A stretch of 34,060 nucleotides of DNA. Origin: Desulfocapsa sp. Its GTDB lineage: Bacteria; Desulfobacterota; Desulfobulbia; Desulfobulbales; Desulfocapsaceae. Numbering within the stretch: the stretch's first letter is position 1; every line of letters starts with the position of its first letter. Location of the stretch: NCBI GenBank assembly GCA_022712975.1, contig JAFLJO010000096.1, positions 1-34,060 of the forward strand, given 5' to 3'. The position numbers and the translations under genes were made by a program. Below the pieces are notes generated by a model. The model did not search any database. It had not been told where the DNA came from and was given only the letters and a program-made list of their open reading frames with translations. Shown here piece by piece: positions 17,757 through 26,430 of this stretch.

Positions 17757-19139
17757 ATGCCATATCTCTTCAATAAATACCACCCTCTCAGAAATCTCAT
17801 TTTCTGCGCTGGAGAAGGTTTGCTTATCTTTGCAACTTTCTCTCTAGTACAATATTTTCTGTTTGCCCATTTTCTATATTTTCATGACTTCCTCACCCAT
17901 CTTTATCAGGCTGCATTAATCACATTTTTGTTTCAGTTATGTCTTTATTTTTATGATTTATATGATCTTAGCCATAATCTGACTCTAGCTACAACAGCAA
18001 CTAAAATGACTCAAGCTTTTGGACTTGGCTGTATCATCCTTGGTTTGATTTACTATATTCTCCCGTTACTCACGACTTCCATACAGGTATTCTGGCCAGG
18101 ATACTTTGCAACATGTGGAGTAGTAATGCTTTGGCGCTGGGCTTATTATTCCGTTCTAAAAAAACGAATGTTTGTCCAAAATATTATGGTTCTTGGGACA
18201 GGACCATTTGCCTCTACTATTGCAAAAGAAATTGAAGGAAACCACGACTCTGCCCATAAAATAATCAGCTTCATTGGTGACACTGAAGTGAGCTTCAACC
18301 CTCATAATGTCCCTATTGCTGAAAAAATACCTCACATGGCTTCCTTCTGCCATAAGCATGACATTGAAAAAATAATTCTAGCCTTGGATGACAGACGAAA
18401 AAAAACCCCGATCAAAGAACTCCTAACATGTAAACTTGCCGGTATCAGCATTGAACAAGGTGTTAATTTCTATGAAACCATTACCGGCAAATTCCCAGTG
18501 GAGAGAGTTAATCCCAGTAGTATCTTTTTCTCCGGTGGTTTTACGCAAGGAAAATTAACCAAAACAATGAAAAGATTTTTGGATATATGTCTTGCAATTT
18601 TTGGGACATTTTTTTCACTACCAATAACCATTTTTACAGCCATCGCTATAAAGATCGAAACACCAGGCCCTGTTTTTTACCTTCAGGAACGTGTGGGAAA
18701 GAGGGGGACAACCTTTAAAGTGATAAAATTTCGATCGATGGGTCAGGATGCAGAAAAAGAAGGTGCTGTATGGGCACAGGAAGATGACATGCGGGTAACA
18801 CGCATTGGTGGATTTATCCGTAAAGTGAGGATAGATGAACTTCCTCAGCTCTTAAACGTACTAAAGGGAGAAATGAGTCTTGTTGGACCTCGACCGGAAC
18901 GACCCGTTTTTGTAAAAGATCTCTCTGAAAAAATTCCTTATTACGCCATCAGACATAATGTGAAACCCGGTATAACCGGATGGGCTCAAGTATGCTACCC
19001 CTATGGTGCTTCTGTGGAAGATTCTCTTCGAAAACTGGAATACGATCTTTACTATATGAAAAACATCTCTATTTTCATGGATTTAATAATTATTTTCAAA
19101 ACCATAAAAACTGTTCTTTTTGGAACAGGTGCTCGTTAA
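17757..19139 (+). CDS. Undecaprenyl-phosphate sugar phosphotransferase, PEP-CTERM associated (EpsB/WcaJ type)
   Basis: This membrane enzyme would transfer a sugar 1-phosphate to undecaprenyl phosphate, starting the exopolysaccharide repeat unit. The 460-residue protein has four or five hydrophobic segments in residues 10-135. A CoA-binding-like region follows (about 140-240, with VLGTGPFASTIAKEIEG). After another hydrophobic segment (about 272-300) comes the catalytic bacterial sugar transferase domain. This shows TPGPVFYLQERVGKRG, KFRSM (324-328), DELPQLLNVLKG (360-371) and SLVGPRPERP (374-383). The VQNIMVLGTG/FSGGFTQGKLTK layout and the neighbours suit the PEP-CTERM-associated subfamily (TIGR03013). 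ATG 17757 is used. A TTG at 17697 would add 20 residues encoded partly by the dispersed repeat. It converges with the DnaB-like fragment, 24 bases apart. Confidence 0.9.
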   Translation: MPYLFNKYHPLRNLIFCAGEGLLIFATFSLVQYFLFAHFLYFHDFLTHLYQAALITFLFQLCLYFYDLYDLSHNLTLATTATKMTQAFGLGCIILGLIYYILPLLTTSIQVFWPGYFATCGVVMLWRWAYYSVLKKRMFVQNIMVLGTGPFASTIAKEIEGNHDSAHKIISFIGDTEVSFNPHNVPIAEKIPHMASFCHKHDIEKIILALDDRRKKTPIKELLTCKLAGISIEQGVNFYETITGKFPVERVNPSSIFFSGGFTQGKLTKTMKRFLDICLAIFGTFFSLPITIFTAIAIKIETPGPVFYLQERVGKRGTTFKVIKFRSMGQDAEKEGAVWAQEDDMRVTRIGGFIRKVRIDELPQLLNVLKGEMSLVGPRPERPVFVKDLSEKIPYYAIRHNVKPGITGWAQVCYPYGASVEDSLRKLEYDLYYMKNISIFMDLIIIFKTIKTVLFGTGAR

Positions 19140-19163
19140 TAATACTATTTTCCCAGCTCTTTT

Positions 19164-19472
19164 TCACTTGCTAACATCTCTTTCCACAAATCCCCAATAG
19201 GGATAATCCACCTCGTATTCAGCCACCAGACCTGGGCTATGCTCTCGACTGGCAACCAGCCAAAGCTTGTTTTTTCGTTTCTGCCCTTCAACCCAACTGA
19301 GCGGATCCCAGTCAGGATAGAGAACCATGGCATTATCGGCACTATATTCGATATCTCCAGATCCTTTGAACACACCAAGGTGCGGCGTTTCCTTATAGCT
19401 TTTGCCATCGCCTCTTGAGAGCTCGGAAATTACAAGAAATGATACATTCAACTCATCACGTATGGATTCCAT
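19164..19472 (-). CDS. DnaB-like/RecA-fold ATPase C-terminal fragment
   Basis: The 102-residue product reads like the last third of a DnaB-type helicase domain. It has a beta strand FLVISELSRG, then VFKGSGDIEYSADNAMVLYP (compare the 'SGxIExDADxVxxL' segment of DnaB), then KLWLVASREHSPGLVAEYEV. Walker A and the preceding core are absent, so it cannot be a complete ATPase. The ATG lies inside the end of the HEAT-cNMP-PilZ gene with a 17-base overlap, so it may be translated by coupling. Either it is a 5'-truncated remnant of a formerly adjacent gene, or a short accessory domain has been kept. The family resemblance is clear; function is doubtful. Confidence 0.6.
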   Translation of the reverse strand: MESIRDELNVSFLVISELSRGDGKSYKETPHLGVFKGSGDIEYSADNAMVLYPDWDPLSWVEGQKRKNKLWLVASREHSPGLVAEYEVDYPYWGFVERDVSK

Positions 19473-22400
19473 TTAGCTCAGGTAATGAATCAAATTGAAT
19501 ATGAACAGAGCGTCCAATCTCAACAGAGTGTCGCTTACGAACAGCAACAACAGTTCCGGTTAACTGGATTGACTTACCGGATGTTTCATCATTCTCAATA
19601 GAGAACTCAACCTGTCGCCCTAAAAGAGTACGAGCTTGTTTTCTGTTTGAAATATTTGACACAAAAGAAAACCCTCCTATGGATATGTCACTGCATGCAC
19701 CGTGTATGCTGGTATCTGTGCGGCTTCCGTTGTCATCAAGAAGCATGAGATGCACCGTCCCTGTGAGAGGAACTCTTTCCATAGCTCTACGGTCAGCCCC
19801 GGAAGAGATAAAGAATTCATTTACCCGGTCAAAACGCTGACAATACACCTGCAATTTTGCTTCAAGCGCCGGATACACCTCCCCCCATTCTTCCACACTG
19901 TCCATGGAGAGTGTAGACAGTTCGACAGCCCCCATGGTTATGGCACTTAATGTCCAGACTGACTCATCAAAAAACGAAGTGCCGCCAAACACATTCCCGC
20001 GCCCGAGTGTTTTCACTAATGTCTGGTTATCGTGTTCATTATAACAGAGCTTCACTCGTCCTTTATTAACAAAGCAAAGGAGCCATTGCGGGTCACCCTG
20101 TTTAACAATTGTTTCCTCACTTGTGTATGTTTCATGCTTAAGAGCATGATAAAAAACATTAAACTCTTCCGTGGAAAGAAGATCGTACAGGTCTGACCAG
20201 ATAAGAATATGATCCTGATCAATAGAATCACCTTTAGCCTCTTCTATAAAATCTGCCGCCTTGACAATATTGGACAGAGCCATGGGATCAACTTCAATTA
20301 ACCTCATGCGTAACAGTTCTGCGTCATTGAATTGTTTAAGATATGCTGTTTTGTCTATCAGCTGAAGGAGCATTTGAGTTGCTGCTTTCTTTTTATCCTG
20401 CTGCAACAACTTGTACGCTTCTTTTTCTTCAGGATATCGCGTGATCAGCTCATACTCACGAATAATAGAAGGTGATTCCGGGTTTGCTTCAGGTGAAACA
20501 ATTACAGGAACTCCTCTTTTCATCCTTGGTTTCTGCTTTGATTTTCTTTCTCTGTTTTTTTGCTCTCTAATTAAAGAGATAGCAATCTCTGCTGCATCCA
20601 CACTTTTGCGGCCAAAGTTTTTTTTACCACCATCAATGACTGCCTGCAATACAGGAAAAGCTTTTTTGCTTCCACTTGCCCCCAGTGCTCTCATTATTTC
20701 CAGGGATACTCTTTTCTTTTCAGAACCACTATACGACTGACATTCTTCCAAAAGAGTGTCAAGAGGTATGACAACTGCTCCAGTAGCAATCCTTTGCAGA
20801 TGTTTTAAAGCCAGCACCTTAATTTGATCCCCGCCAATGGGGAGAATCTGGAGTAGATGCTTTTCTGTGGATTTTTTCCCAATTCGAATGATACATTGCA
20901 AAGCTTCCTGCTGTACTCGTAAATCTTCGTGGGAAATATACTCAAACACTGCTTGTACATTTTCTTCAGCACCCGTTTCAGCAAGCAATCGGATGATATT
21001 TCGTTTCCCAAACCATGGCATGGGATCGGGCAGACGCTCAAGAAGTACAGGAACCAGATCCCCTCCCAGCTCACTAAGAATTTTTAATAATTGTATCCGG
21101 TGAGAGCGTTTACCAGAAGTAATCAGTGTATCGAGTAGAAAACGCGCTGCAACAGGGCCTTGCATCACAATTTTTCTGCAGAGCATTTCATCAGCTGGTG
21201 TTGCAAAACAACGATCAAGGTAATTTTGTAAAAGAGCAAAATCCACATTATTATCCTGAATTTGCCCTACTACTTTGCAAACTGCATCGGTTTTATCCAT
21301 GGCCCCTGAACGGATATGATAAAAAACATTCAAAATGTGTTCAGCCAAATCAATATTATCAACAAGCCATGCACGATTCATCATGGCTTGCATGGCTTGA
21401 ACAAACTGCTGAAAACTCAGGTCAGCAATTTCATTTTCCCGTATCCAGGCAAGACAAACAGGAGTAAGTTTTTCAAGCCATTCCCATCGTTCCATCTGAA
21501 CAAGCGTATACACAACACCCCCAAGAACCTGCGCCAGACGATCACGATATCCGTGCCCCTGTTCCGTCAGGCCCTTTACCACATTTTGCACAATGACCGC
21601 AGCCACCGATTCTTTTTCGTTATTCAGAAGTTTTTCAATGGTGGATGGGAGACTGAAACACACTTCTTCATTTTCAAGACTGGAAAGATCTCCTTTGACA
21701 ATGGCTATGATAGCCGTTTGAAGCCTTTTTTCTTTTCGTCCCAGTTCAGTCTTTTGTATTTTTTCATTTGCTGTTTTCTGGGCAAGAATTTTCTTTCCGC
21801 ATGATGTAGACAGGAGTTTATCTGCACCCTGAGTCACAACATGCAGTTGCTTCTCCAGTTCTTCTTTTCCAGCAGCCCCTTTTTCCTGTTGAGAGCGTAT
21901 CCAGGATAGTATCCTTGTCAAGATATCAACACCTATGACTGTCAACAGGGCATCGTAAAAATACTCACCGAACGGACTGGAAAAATCCTGACAAATCAGC
22001 ACAAGAACCGAAGTCTCATCAAGATGGGGGGCTAATTGAATGGCTGCTTTAACACTTACTTTTTGATACTGACTTTGATCAAGAAGAATAGTGACATTTT
22101 TCAGGACTTTTGAAAAAGCAGGGGCAACGGCAACAACATGATCTTTATTGAAGACCTGAACTAAGGAATAGGTGGTGGCAGCCACGATGTGACCACCTTT
22201 TTCAGGCGATTGAAAACTTTGCCGAAGAGCGCGTTTTATTTTTTCTTCATGGCGGCGGCCAACCAAAAAAAGAGTATACTCAGCTTGCGCATCACCACCG
22301 GACAACTCACGAAGAGCCTGATCGACTTTTCCCTTCTGCTTTATCTCTTCTACACTTTCTCCCGGAGCATAATAATGCTCAGGGAATATGTCAGTAAGCC

Positions 22401-22803
22401 CAAGCTTCTCTATAAATGCCCTTCCTCCACCAGCTACCTGTACCTGTCCAGGCGTTGCACTGAAAACAGAGAGAATTTTTTTAAACCTTGGCCTGTCAAC
22501 CCCTTTGGAAAAAATTAATTCGTTAAGTTCTAATTTGCGCAACTGATCGCTGAATGTCAGCAGTTGTAACCGTTCCCGTGTGGGACTATCCACGGGTTCA
22601 CCGTTCAGCATGTAACTTCCACTCAACAAAGAGAAGCGTAACAATTCGTTATTCCGAATGAATTGCTTGGTTCCCCGGTAGGCATCTTCAAGAGAATTGG
22701 TCACCTGAGCAGAGTCCCCAGGATACAAACGAAGTGCAGTGGACGCTGCATTGATAAGCTTCAATGTCTCCAGACTTTCCTGTTCTCTATCGCCCTGCGC
22801 CAT
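19456..22803 (-). CDS. Large HEAT-repeat / cNMP-binding-fold / PilZ protein
   Basis: A 1115-residue protein without signal peptide or membrane segments. Residues 1-520 are helical and not recognised. Residues about 560-760 carry HEAT-like repeats (VARFLLDTLITSGKRSHRIQ, PVLLERLPDPMPWFGKRN, RVQQEALQCIIRIGKKSTEK). Residues about 875-985 are a cyclic-nucleotide-binding fold (IVKQGDPQWLLCFVNKGRVK, then GNVFGGTSFFDESVWTLSAI). Its phosphate-binding cassette lacks the usual Glu and Arg, so it may not bind cAMP. Residues 1004-1115 are a PilZ domain with both c-di-GMP signatures, RAMER and DISIGG. The protein could therefore link c-di-GMP to a partner held by the HEAT scaffold. It is divergent from the small cNMP gene at 23173 and lies beside the exopolysaccharide locus, whose output c-di-GMP often controls. 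The start ATG 22803 has a weak site. Confidence 0.85.
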   Translation of the reverse strand: MAQGDREQESLETLKLINAASTALRLYPGDSAQVTNSLEDAYRGTKQFIRNNELLRFSLLSGSYMLNGEPVDSPTRERLQLLTFSDQLRKLELNELIFSKGVDRPRFKKILSVFSATPGQVQVAGGGRAFIEKLGLTDIFPEHYYAPGESVEEIKQKGKVDQALRELSGGDAQAEYTLFLVGRRHEEKIKRALRQSFQSPEKGGHIVAATTYSLVQVFNKDHVVAVAPAFSKVLKNVTILLDQSQYQKVSVKAAIQLAPHLDETSVLVLICQDFSSPFGEYFYDALLTVIGVDILTRILSWIRSQQEKGAAGKEELEKQLHVVTQGADKLLSTSCGKKILAQKTANEKIQKTELGRKEKRLQTAIIAIVKGDLSSLENEEVCFSLPSTIEKLLNNEKESVAAVIVQNVVKGLTEQGHGYRDRLAQVLGGVVYTLVQMERWEWLEKLTPVCLAWIRENEIADLSFQQFVQAMQAMMNRAWLVDNIDLAEHILNVFYHIRSGAMDKTDAVCKVVGQIQDNNVDFALLQNYLDRCFATPADEMLCRKIVMQGPVAARFLLDTLITSGKRSHRIQLLKILSELGGDLVPVLLERLPDPMPWFGKRNIIRLLAETGAEENVQAVFEYISHEDLRVQQEALQCIIRIGKKSTEKHLLQILPIGGDQIKVLALKHLQRIATGAVVIPLDTLLEECQSYSGSEKKRVSLEIMRALGASGSKKAFPVLQAVIDGGKKNFGRKSVDAAEIAISLIREQKNRERKSKQKPRMKRGVPVIVSPEANPESPSIIREYELITRYPEEKEAYKLLQQDKKKAATQMLLQLIDKTAYLKQFNDAELLRMRLIEVDPMALSNIVKAADFIEEAKGDSIDQDHILIWSDLYDLLSTEEFNVFYHALKHETYTSEETIVKQGDPQWLLCFVNKGRVKLCYNEHDNQTLVKTLGRGNVFGGTSFFDESVWTLSAITMGAVELSTLSMDSVEEWGEVYPALEAKLQVYCQRFDRVNEFFISSGADRRAMERVPLTGTVHLMLLDDNGSRTDTSIHGACSDISIGGFSFVSNISNRKQARTLLGRQVEFSIENDETSGKSIQLTGTVVAVRKRHSVEIGRSVHIQFDSLPELNGIHT

Positions 22804-23172
22804 AAAAATACCACGTTATTAATACTAAGGTTAATCACTTCTCCAGACTCGATACCAGCCGTTAGAAGAGTCTGTTCTTTTTTAAATATCCCACATGTAT
22901 TTAGCTACACCCTATCCAGACAAAAGTCAAGAAAGACACCTGTCATTCTGCTATCTTAAGGCTTTTGACTTATCTAACACTGGTGAATAATCAGTAAGCC
23001 CTTGAGGGGAGGGGGATGACAGACAAGCAGACAAGTATTTCAGTACTTTCAAAAAAACAAGCCGTAAAGCATAATGAAAATAATCCTTTCAATCGTATAC
23101 TCAATTTAGTATTCATGTTTAAGAGATATTTTCACCTGATACACTTTTTCACTATCACATCACTCAAGAATA
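22804..23172. other. Divergent intergenic region
   Basis: These 369 bases separate two divergent signalling genes, so both promoters should lie here. TTGACT occurs on the minus strand at 22930-22925 (with a weak TAGCTA 17 bases on) and on the plus strand at 22965-22970, without a good -10 box for either. A GAGGGGAGGGGG run precedes an ATG at 23016. The resulting 74-codon frame overlaps the cNMP gene and looks unlike a protein family, so I do not call it. Confidence 0.4.
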
Positions 23173-23622
23173 ATGACAACCAGCGCCAAATTTATAACCA
23201 AAGATTTTGTAGAAGGAGAGACACTCTTCTCACAGGGTGATGTTGGTGATTATATTTTTATCATTGTTCACGGCTCTGTTGAAATCTGCAAAGAAGCAAA
23301 TGGTAAAAAAGAGGTTATTGCCCGTCTGTTGAGTGGAGATATCCTTGGCGAAATGGCGGTACTCACCGATGAGCCACGCTGTGCAACTGCCATTACCGTC
23401 GAGCAGACCAGGGTTATCATGGTTAAGGATCGCACTTTACGCCTTGCTCTATTAAACGACGACCTGCCAATTTTAAAACCCCTCACAAGCCAGTTAGTCC
23501 TCCGTTTCAAAGAAGCTGAACAGCAGGCAAATTATTATCGCCGGAAATTCAAAAAACTTGAAAAAGAAGTCGGGATATTAAAAGAACAACTCCTTCAAAA
23601 CGCTTTAGGAACAGGAACGTAA
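23173..23622 (+). CDS. Small cyclic-nucleotide-binding protein with C-terminal coiled coil
   Basis: A 149-residue soluble protein. Residues 8-108 form a Crp-type cyclic-nucleotide-binding fold (EGETLFSQGDVGDYIFIIVH, then GSVEICK). The phosphate-binding cassette ILGEMAVLTDEPRCAT (57-72) retains the canonical Glu and Arg. There is no helix-turn-helix. Residues about 112-143 form a charged heptad-like coiled coil (FKEAEQQANYYRRKFKKLEK). It is thus a sensor or adaptor rather than a DNA-binding regulator. It diverges from the HEAT-cNMP-PilZ gene, and the two may act together. The last codons and stop (GGA ACG TAA) coincide with the end of a foldback-element relic. The start has only a weak ribosome binding site. 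Confidence 0.9.
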   Translation: MTTSAKFITKDFVEGETLFSQGDVGDYIFIIVHGSVEICKEANGKKEVIARLLSGDILGEMAVLTDEPRCATAITVEQTRVIMVKDRTLRLALLNDDLPILKPLTSQLVLRFKEAEQQANYYRRKFKKLEKEVGILKEQLLQNALGTGT

Positions 23623-23650
23623 AAAGTTCAAGTTATTTCGTGTACGTTTC
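23615..23650 (-). repeat. Foldback element relic, family B, copy 3
   Basis: On the minus strand GAAACGTACACGAAATAACT, followed by TGAAC, matches the left terminal repeat of the 7841-8016 element. It runs after a few T residues into ACGTTCC, the expected opposite end. This looks like one arm plus the tip of the other, with the interior lost. It overlaps the stop codon of the cNMP gene. Confidence 0.6.
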
Positions 23651-23729
23651 TTTTCCAAAAACACTTGACGCATTCGTAGAGACTATCAAGTGTGCCTATG
23701 AGAATCCTTTTAGGACGTTACAAAACAAC

Positions 23730-24650
23730 TCATGCAGCCAGAATTCTTTTCAGGGAACTGCGCAAATAGCGAAAAGGTCGAAAACGTACCGGACTCAGTT
23801 TTACCGGTGCCTGAAAACCAGATCCTGCAAAATCAGATGGCACAGATTGCGGAAATTCAAGATCCTGTAAATTTGCCCCCGCTATACGTTTTTTTGTTGC
23901 AGCCATTGCTAAGGGAACGCTTTTCTTCTCAAGCTCAAGCACTTCCAGCATAGCCCGATCAAGTGCAACGCCACTCTTCGACGCAGCAAGGCACCCAAGC
24001 AAAAGAGGAGAACCTTTCATCGGCCCTCTCCGGTTCATCACCTCAATACCATCTGCAAAAACAAAAGTGGGTGGTAAAATATCCTGCAAATCGAGAATCA
24101 TCTCGGCAAAAAACCGGTGCGATCCACCATGTTTCATATGCAACCAAGCCTTACGCACTCCAAGCACTATACCGAAGGCATTTTTCACAGCCATGGTCAC
24201 CCTCATCTGATCATGAGCCTTGATCCGGGGGAGGTTAACAAAGTAGTCACATTCTAAAGCTTCACCAGCAACACCAACAGAAACGCCACAGGGAAGTTTT
24301 TTGACAAGACGTGTTTTAAACACCACATGCTCCACAGCTAAACCGGATAATGCAGCGGTAAAGCCTTGTTGTTTTAACACTTGCGCTGCAGAACCAAAAG
24401 CTGGAGAATCACCAAGCAGAACTTTTGCCCCCCGGGAGAGAAAACAGGCCGCAACTGCTTTTACAAACTGAGGATTTGAACAGGACAGCGCTGATCCTCC
24501 AGCACTGAGTAGATTGGGTTTCAGAAGAATTTTCTTAGAAGAGAGATCGGCTGAGACTCCTAGAATATCCATCTGTTTATTAAGCAAGGGCTTAATAACT
24601 TCATAAGAGTATGTCTCGCAACGATTCAGGCAGACATTTATTTTTGACAT
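23730..24650 (-). CDS. DUF362 domain-containing protein
   Basis: A 306-residue protein of the DUF362 family. Visible features are ILLKPNLLS (about 41-49), PQFVKAVAACFLSRGAKVLL followed by GDSPAFGS, and a central NLPRIKAHDQMRVTMAVKN stretch. The segment KAWLHMKHGGSHRFFAEMIL and FVFADGIEVMNRRGPMKGSP follow. DUF362 proteins often carry a C-terminal ferredoxin domain. This one has none; it ends in a basic segment (PFRYLRSSLKRILAA). The reaction is unknown. It is transcribed towards the cNMP gene (convergent). The start ATG 24650 has no clear ribosome binding site. Confidence 0.88.
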   Translation of the reverse strand: MSKINVCLNRCETYSYEVIKPLLNKQMDILGVSADLSSKKILLKPNLLSAGGSALSCSNPQFVKAVAACFLSRGAKVLLGDSPAFGSAAQVLKQQGFTAALSGLAVEHVVFKTRLVKKLPCGVSVGVAGEALECDYFVNLPRIKAHDQMRVTMAVKNAFGIVLGVRKAWLHMKHGGSHRFFAEMILDLQDILPPTFVFADGIEVMNRRGPMKGSPLLLGCLAASKSGVALDRAMLEVLELEKKSVPLAMAATKKRIAGANLQDLEFPQSVPSDFAGSGFQAPVKLSPVRFRPFRYLRSSLKRILAA

Positions 24651-24676
24651 ATGGAAATGTTTTTATCGTAAATAAG

Positions 24677-24714
24677 AAAAAGGCCGGATTCGCCAAAGCG
24701 AAACCAGCCTTTTT
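24677..24714 (-). terminator. Bidirectional hairpin terminator
   Basis: AAAAAGGC (24677-24684) pairs with GCCTTTTT (24707-24714), and inside it TTCGC pairs with GCGAA around CAAA. On the minus strand the stem ends in a T run, so it can stop transcripts coming from serA, whose stop lies about 470 bases upstream. It is also an A/T-flanked stem in the other direction. The bases from 24715 to 25048 hold no gene that I can support. Confidence 0.75.
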
Positions 24715-25048
24715 CCGGAGAAAGAAGAGAAGAGATAGAACATATCTTGCACAACTCGTGCCAGAACTCAAAATACCCGAATCCACCACTAATTCAGCAC
24801 CTTACAAAAACAAACACACACTCAAAATGCTGTAATCGATTCAATTTTTTACACTTCCTGCACCACCCAGTTTTCCCGTATATTACCAGTCAGTTACAAT
24901 CGACACCACTCCTATAAAGAATATCTCCCAACAGACAATCAGATAGATACCTGCCCTTTGAAGAATTTTATTTAGAAATTAATTAAACAAATATCTATAC
25001 ATTGTGAAAAAATTTGAACCTTTTTCCAGCACGACATCATGTCCATGT

Positions 25049-25160
25049 ATCGGGAAATTAACATTTCTGTGGAATTTTTTCCTATGCAAGTTATCAGTGA
25101 CCGATACCGAACACCTAATACCTAAGACCGAACACCTCCTCCCCACAGAACATCATGTTC
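25049..25160 (+). repeat. Dispersed ~100-bp repeat, family C, copy 3
   Basis: It begins ATCGGGAAATTAACATTTCT, then TTCCTATGCAAGTTATCAG, then an ACCGAACACC/TAATACC array, and ends ACAGAACATCATGTTC. It aligns end to end with copies 1 and 2. It lies directly downstream of the serA stop. Confidence 0.7.
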
Positions 25161-25182
25161 GCTCTCAGTTTTCTTTTCTAAA

Positions 25183-26364
25183 TCAGGTAAAACTGATGCG
25201 ACGGGTTCTGATTACATCTTCATTGGCCTCAATCTCAGTGGCAATATTTTCATCAAGTGTTGATTGAATATCGATGATATTGTAGCCAACTGTACCATTC
25301 GATTCATTTTTGAAACTCACAATATTCACACCATGATTTCCTAGAACCTTGGTCACAAAAGCGATCATACCCGGTACATCCTTATTAATAACAATCAGCC
25401 TTGTTTGTACGGTTGACTCTGGAATTGACTCAATATTAGGAAAATTCACACTGTGGGTAATATTCCCGTAATGCAGATAAGCGGACAATTCACCAACTGC
25501 CATACGGGAGCAATTCCCCTCAGATTCAGAAGTTGACGCCCCAAGGTGAGGTGTTGTCAGCGTTTTTGGATGAGCAATCACAGCAGGTGTTGGAAAATCA
25601 GAGATAAAGGCCTCCAGATGACCGGAATCGAGAGCTGCAAGCACTGCCTCTTCATTCACAATCGGACCTCTTGCGTAGTTAACAAGAATGGCACCCGGTT
25701 TCATCCTGGCTATAAAATCAGCATCAACCATACCTCTTGTTTTTTCATTCACAGGCAAATGGAGACTGACAATATCTGCCTGGGACAGGGTGTCACGCAT
25801 GGCACGGGTAACCGTTACTTCTGAGAAAAGCTTGTGGATGTTATCAAGACTTGGAAAGGGATCAAAACCGTACACCTTCATAAACCGCTGAATTCCTCCA
25901 TTGGCAAGCCTTACACCGATTTGTCCAAGTCCTATTACACCAAGGGTTTTTCCAGCTATCTCCACACCACGAAAAGCAGCTTTACGGCTCTCAACCTCAC
26001 CGCTTACCTCTTCCGGTGGAACATCTGCAAGGGACTTACAAAAGGAAATTCCCTGATAAATATTTCGCAGCCAAATCCCGATCATGGGAAAGACAAGATC
26101 AACCACTGCATTGGCATTGGCACCGGGAGTATTAAAAACACAGATCCCTTTTTCGGTGGCCTTATCCACTGTTATATTATTTACTCCAGCTCCGGCTCTT
26201 GCAAGTGCCAGCAATTCCGGATAATCATCCACATCCACCTGTGAGCTGCGAACCACAATTCCATGGGGATTGTCATCTTCTGGGTCAACGGAATACTCAT
26301 CGCCAAGAAGTTCCAAGCCTTCAGGGGCAATGGCATTTATAGTCTTAATACGAAACAACGTCAT
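25183..26364 (-). CDS. serA: D-3-phosphoglycerate dehydrogenase with ACT domain
   Basis: This enzyme would oxidise 3-phosphoglycerate to 3-phosphohydroxypyruvate, the first step of serine synthesis. The 393-residue protein has the 2-hydroxyacid dehydrogenase fold. The NAD motif is GLGQIG at 145-150. The substrate arginine is R232 in NYARGP and the catalytic histidine is H273 in TPHLGAST. A C-terminal ACT domain (about 320-393, VINKDVPGMIAFVTKVLGNH) would sense serine. The region that usually reads DVFxxEP, holding the catalytic glutamate, reads instead ISDFPTPAVIAHP; a variant with TDFP at this place is known in other bacteria. The ATG at 26364, with GGGAGG upstream, is strongly preferred over an upstream in-frame start at 26388. 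Confidence 0.9.
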   Translation of the reverse strand: MTLFRIKTINAIAPEGLELLGDEYSVDPEDDNPHGIVVRSSQVDVDDYPELLALARAGAGVNNITVDKATEKGICVFNTPGANANAVVDLVFPMIGIWLRNIYQGISFCKSLADVPPEEVSGEVESRKAAFRGVEIAGKTLGVIGLGQIGVRLANGGIQRFMKVYGFDPFPSLDNIHKLFSEVTVTRAMRDTLSQADIVSLHLPVNEKTRGMVDADFIARMKPGAILVNYARGPIVNEEAVLAALDSGHLEAFISDFPTPAVIAHPKTLTTPHLGASTSESEGNCSRMAVGELSAYLHYGNITHSVNFPNIESIPESTVQTRLIVINKDVPGMIAFVTKVLGNHGVNIVSFKNESNGTVGYNIIDIQSTLDENIATEIEANEDVIRTRRISFT

Positions 26365-26430
26365 TCTGTCCTCCCTGTGATCACGCATTTTTTAATACGT
26401 CTCACATATAGTATATAGGTTATGTAGTTA

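Noticed and set aside
23016..23240. Small open frame behind a GAGGGGAGGGGG run
   Set aside because: It overlaps the well-supported cNMP gene, has no family resemblance and an irregular composition. The purine run may be chance.
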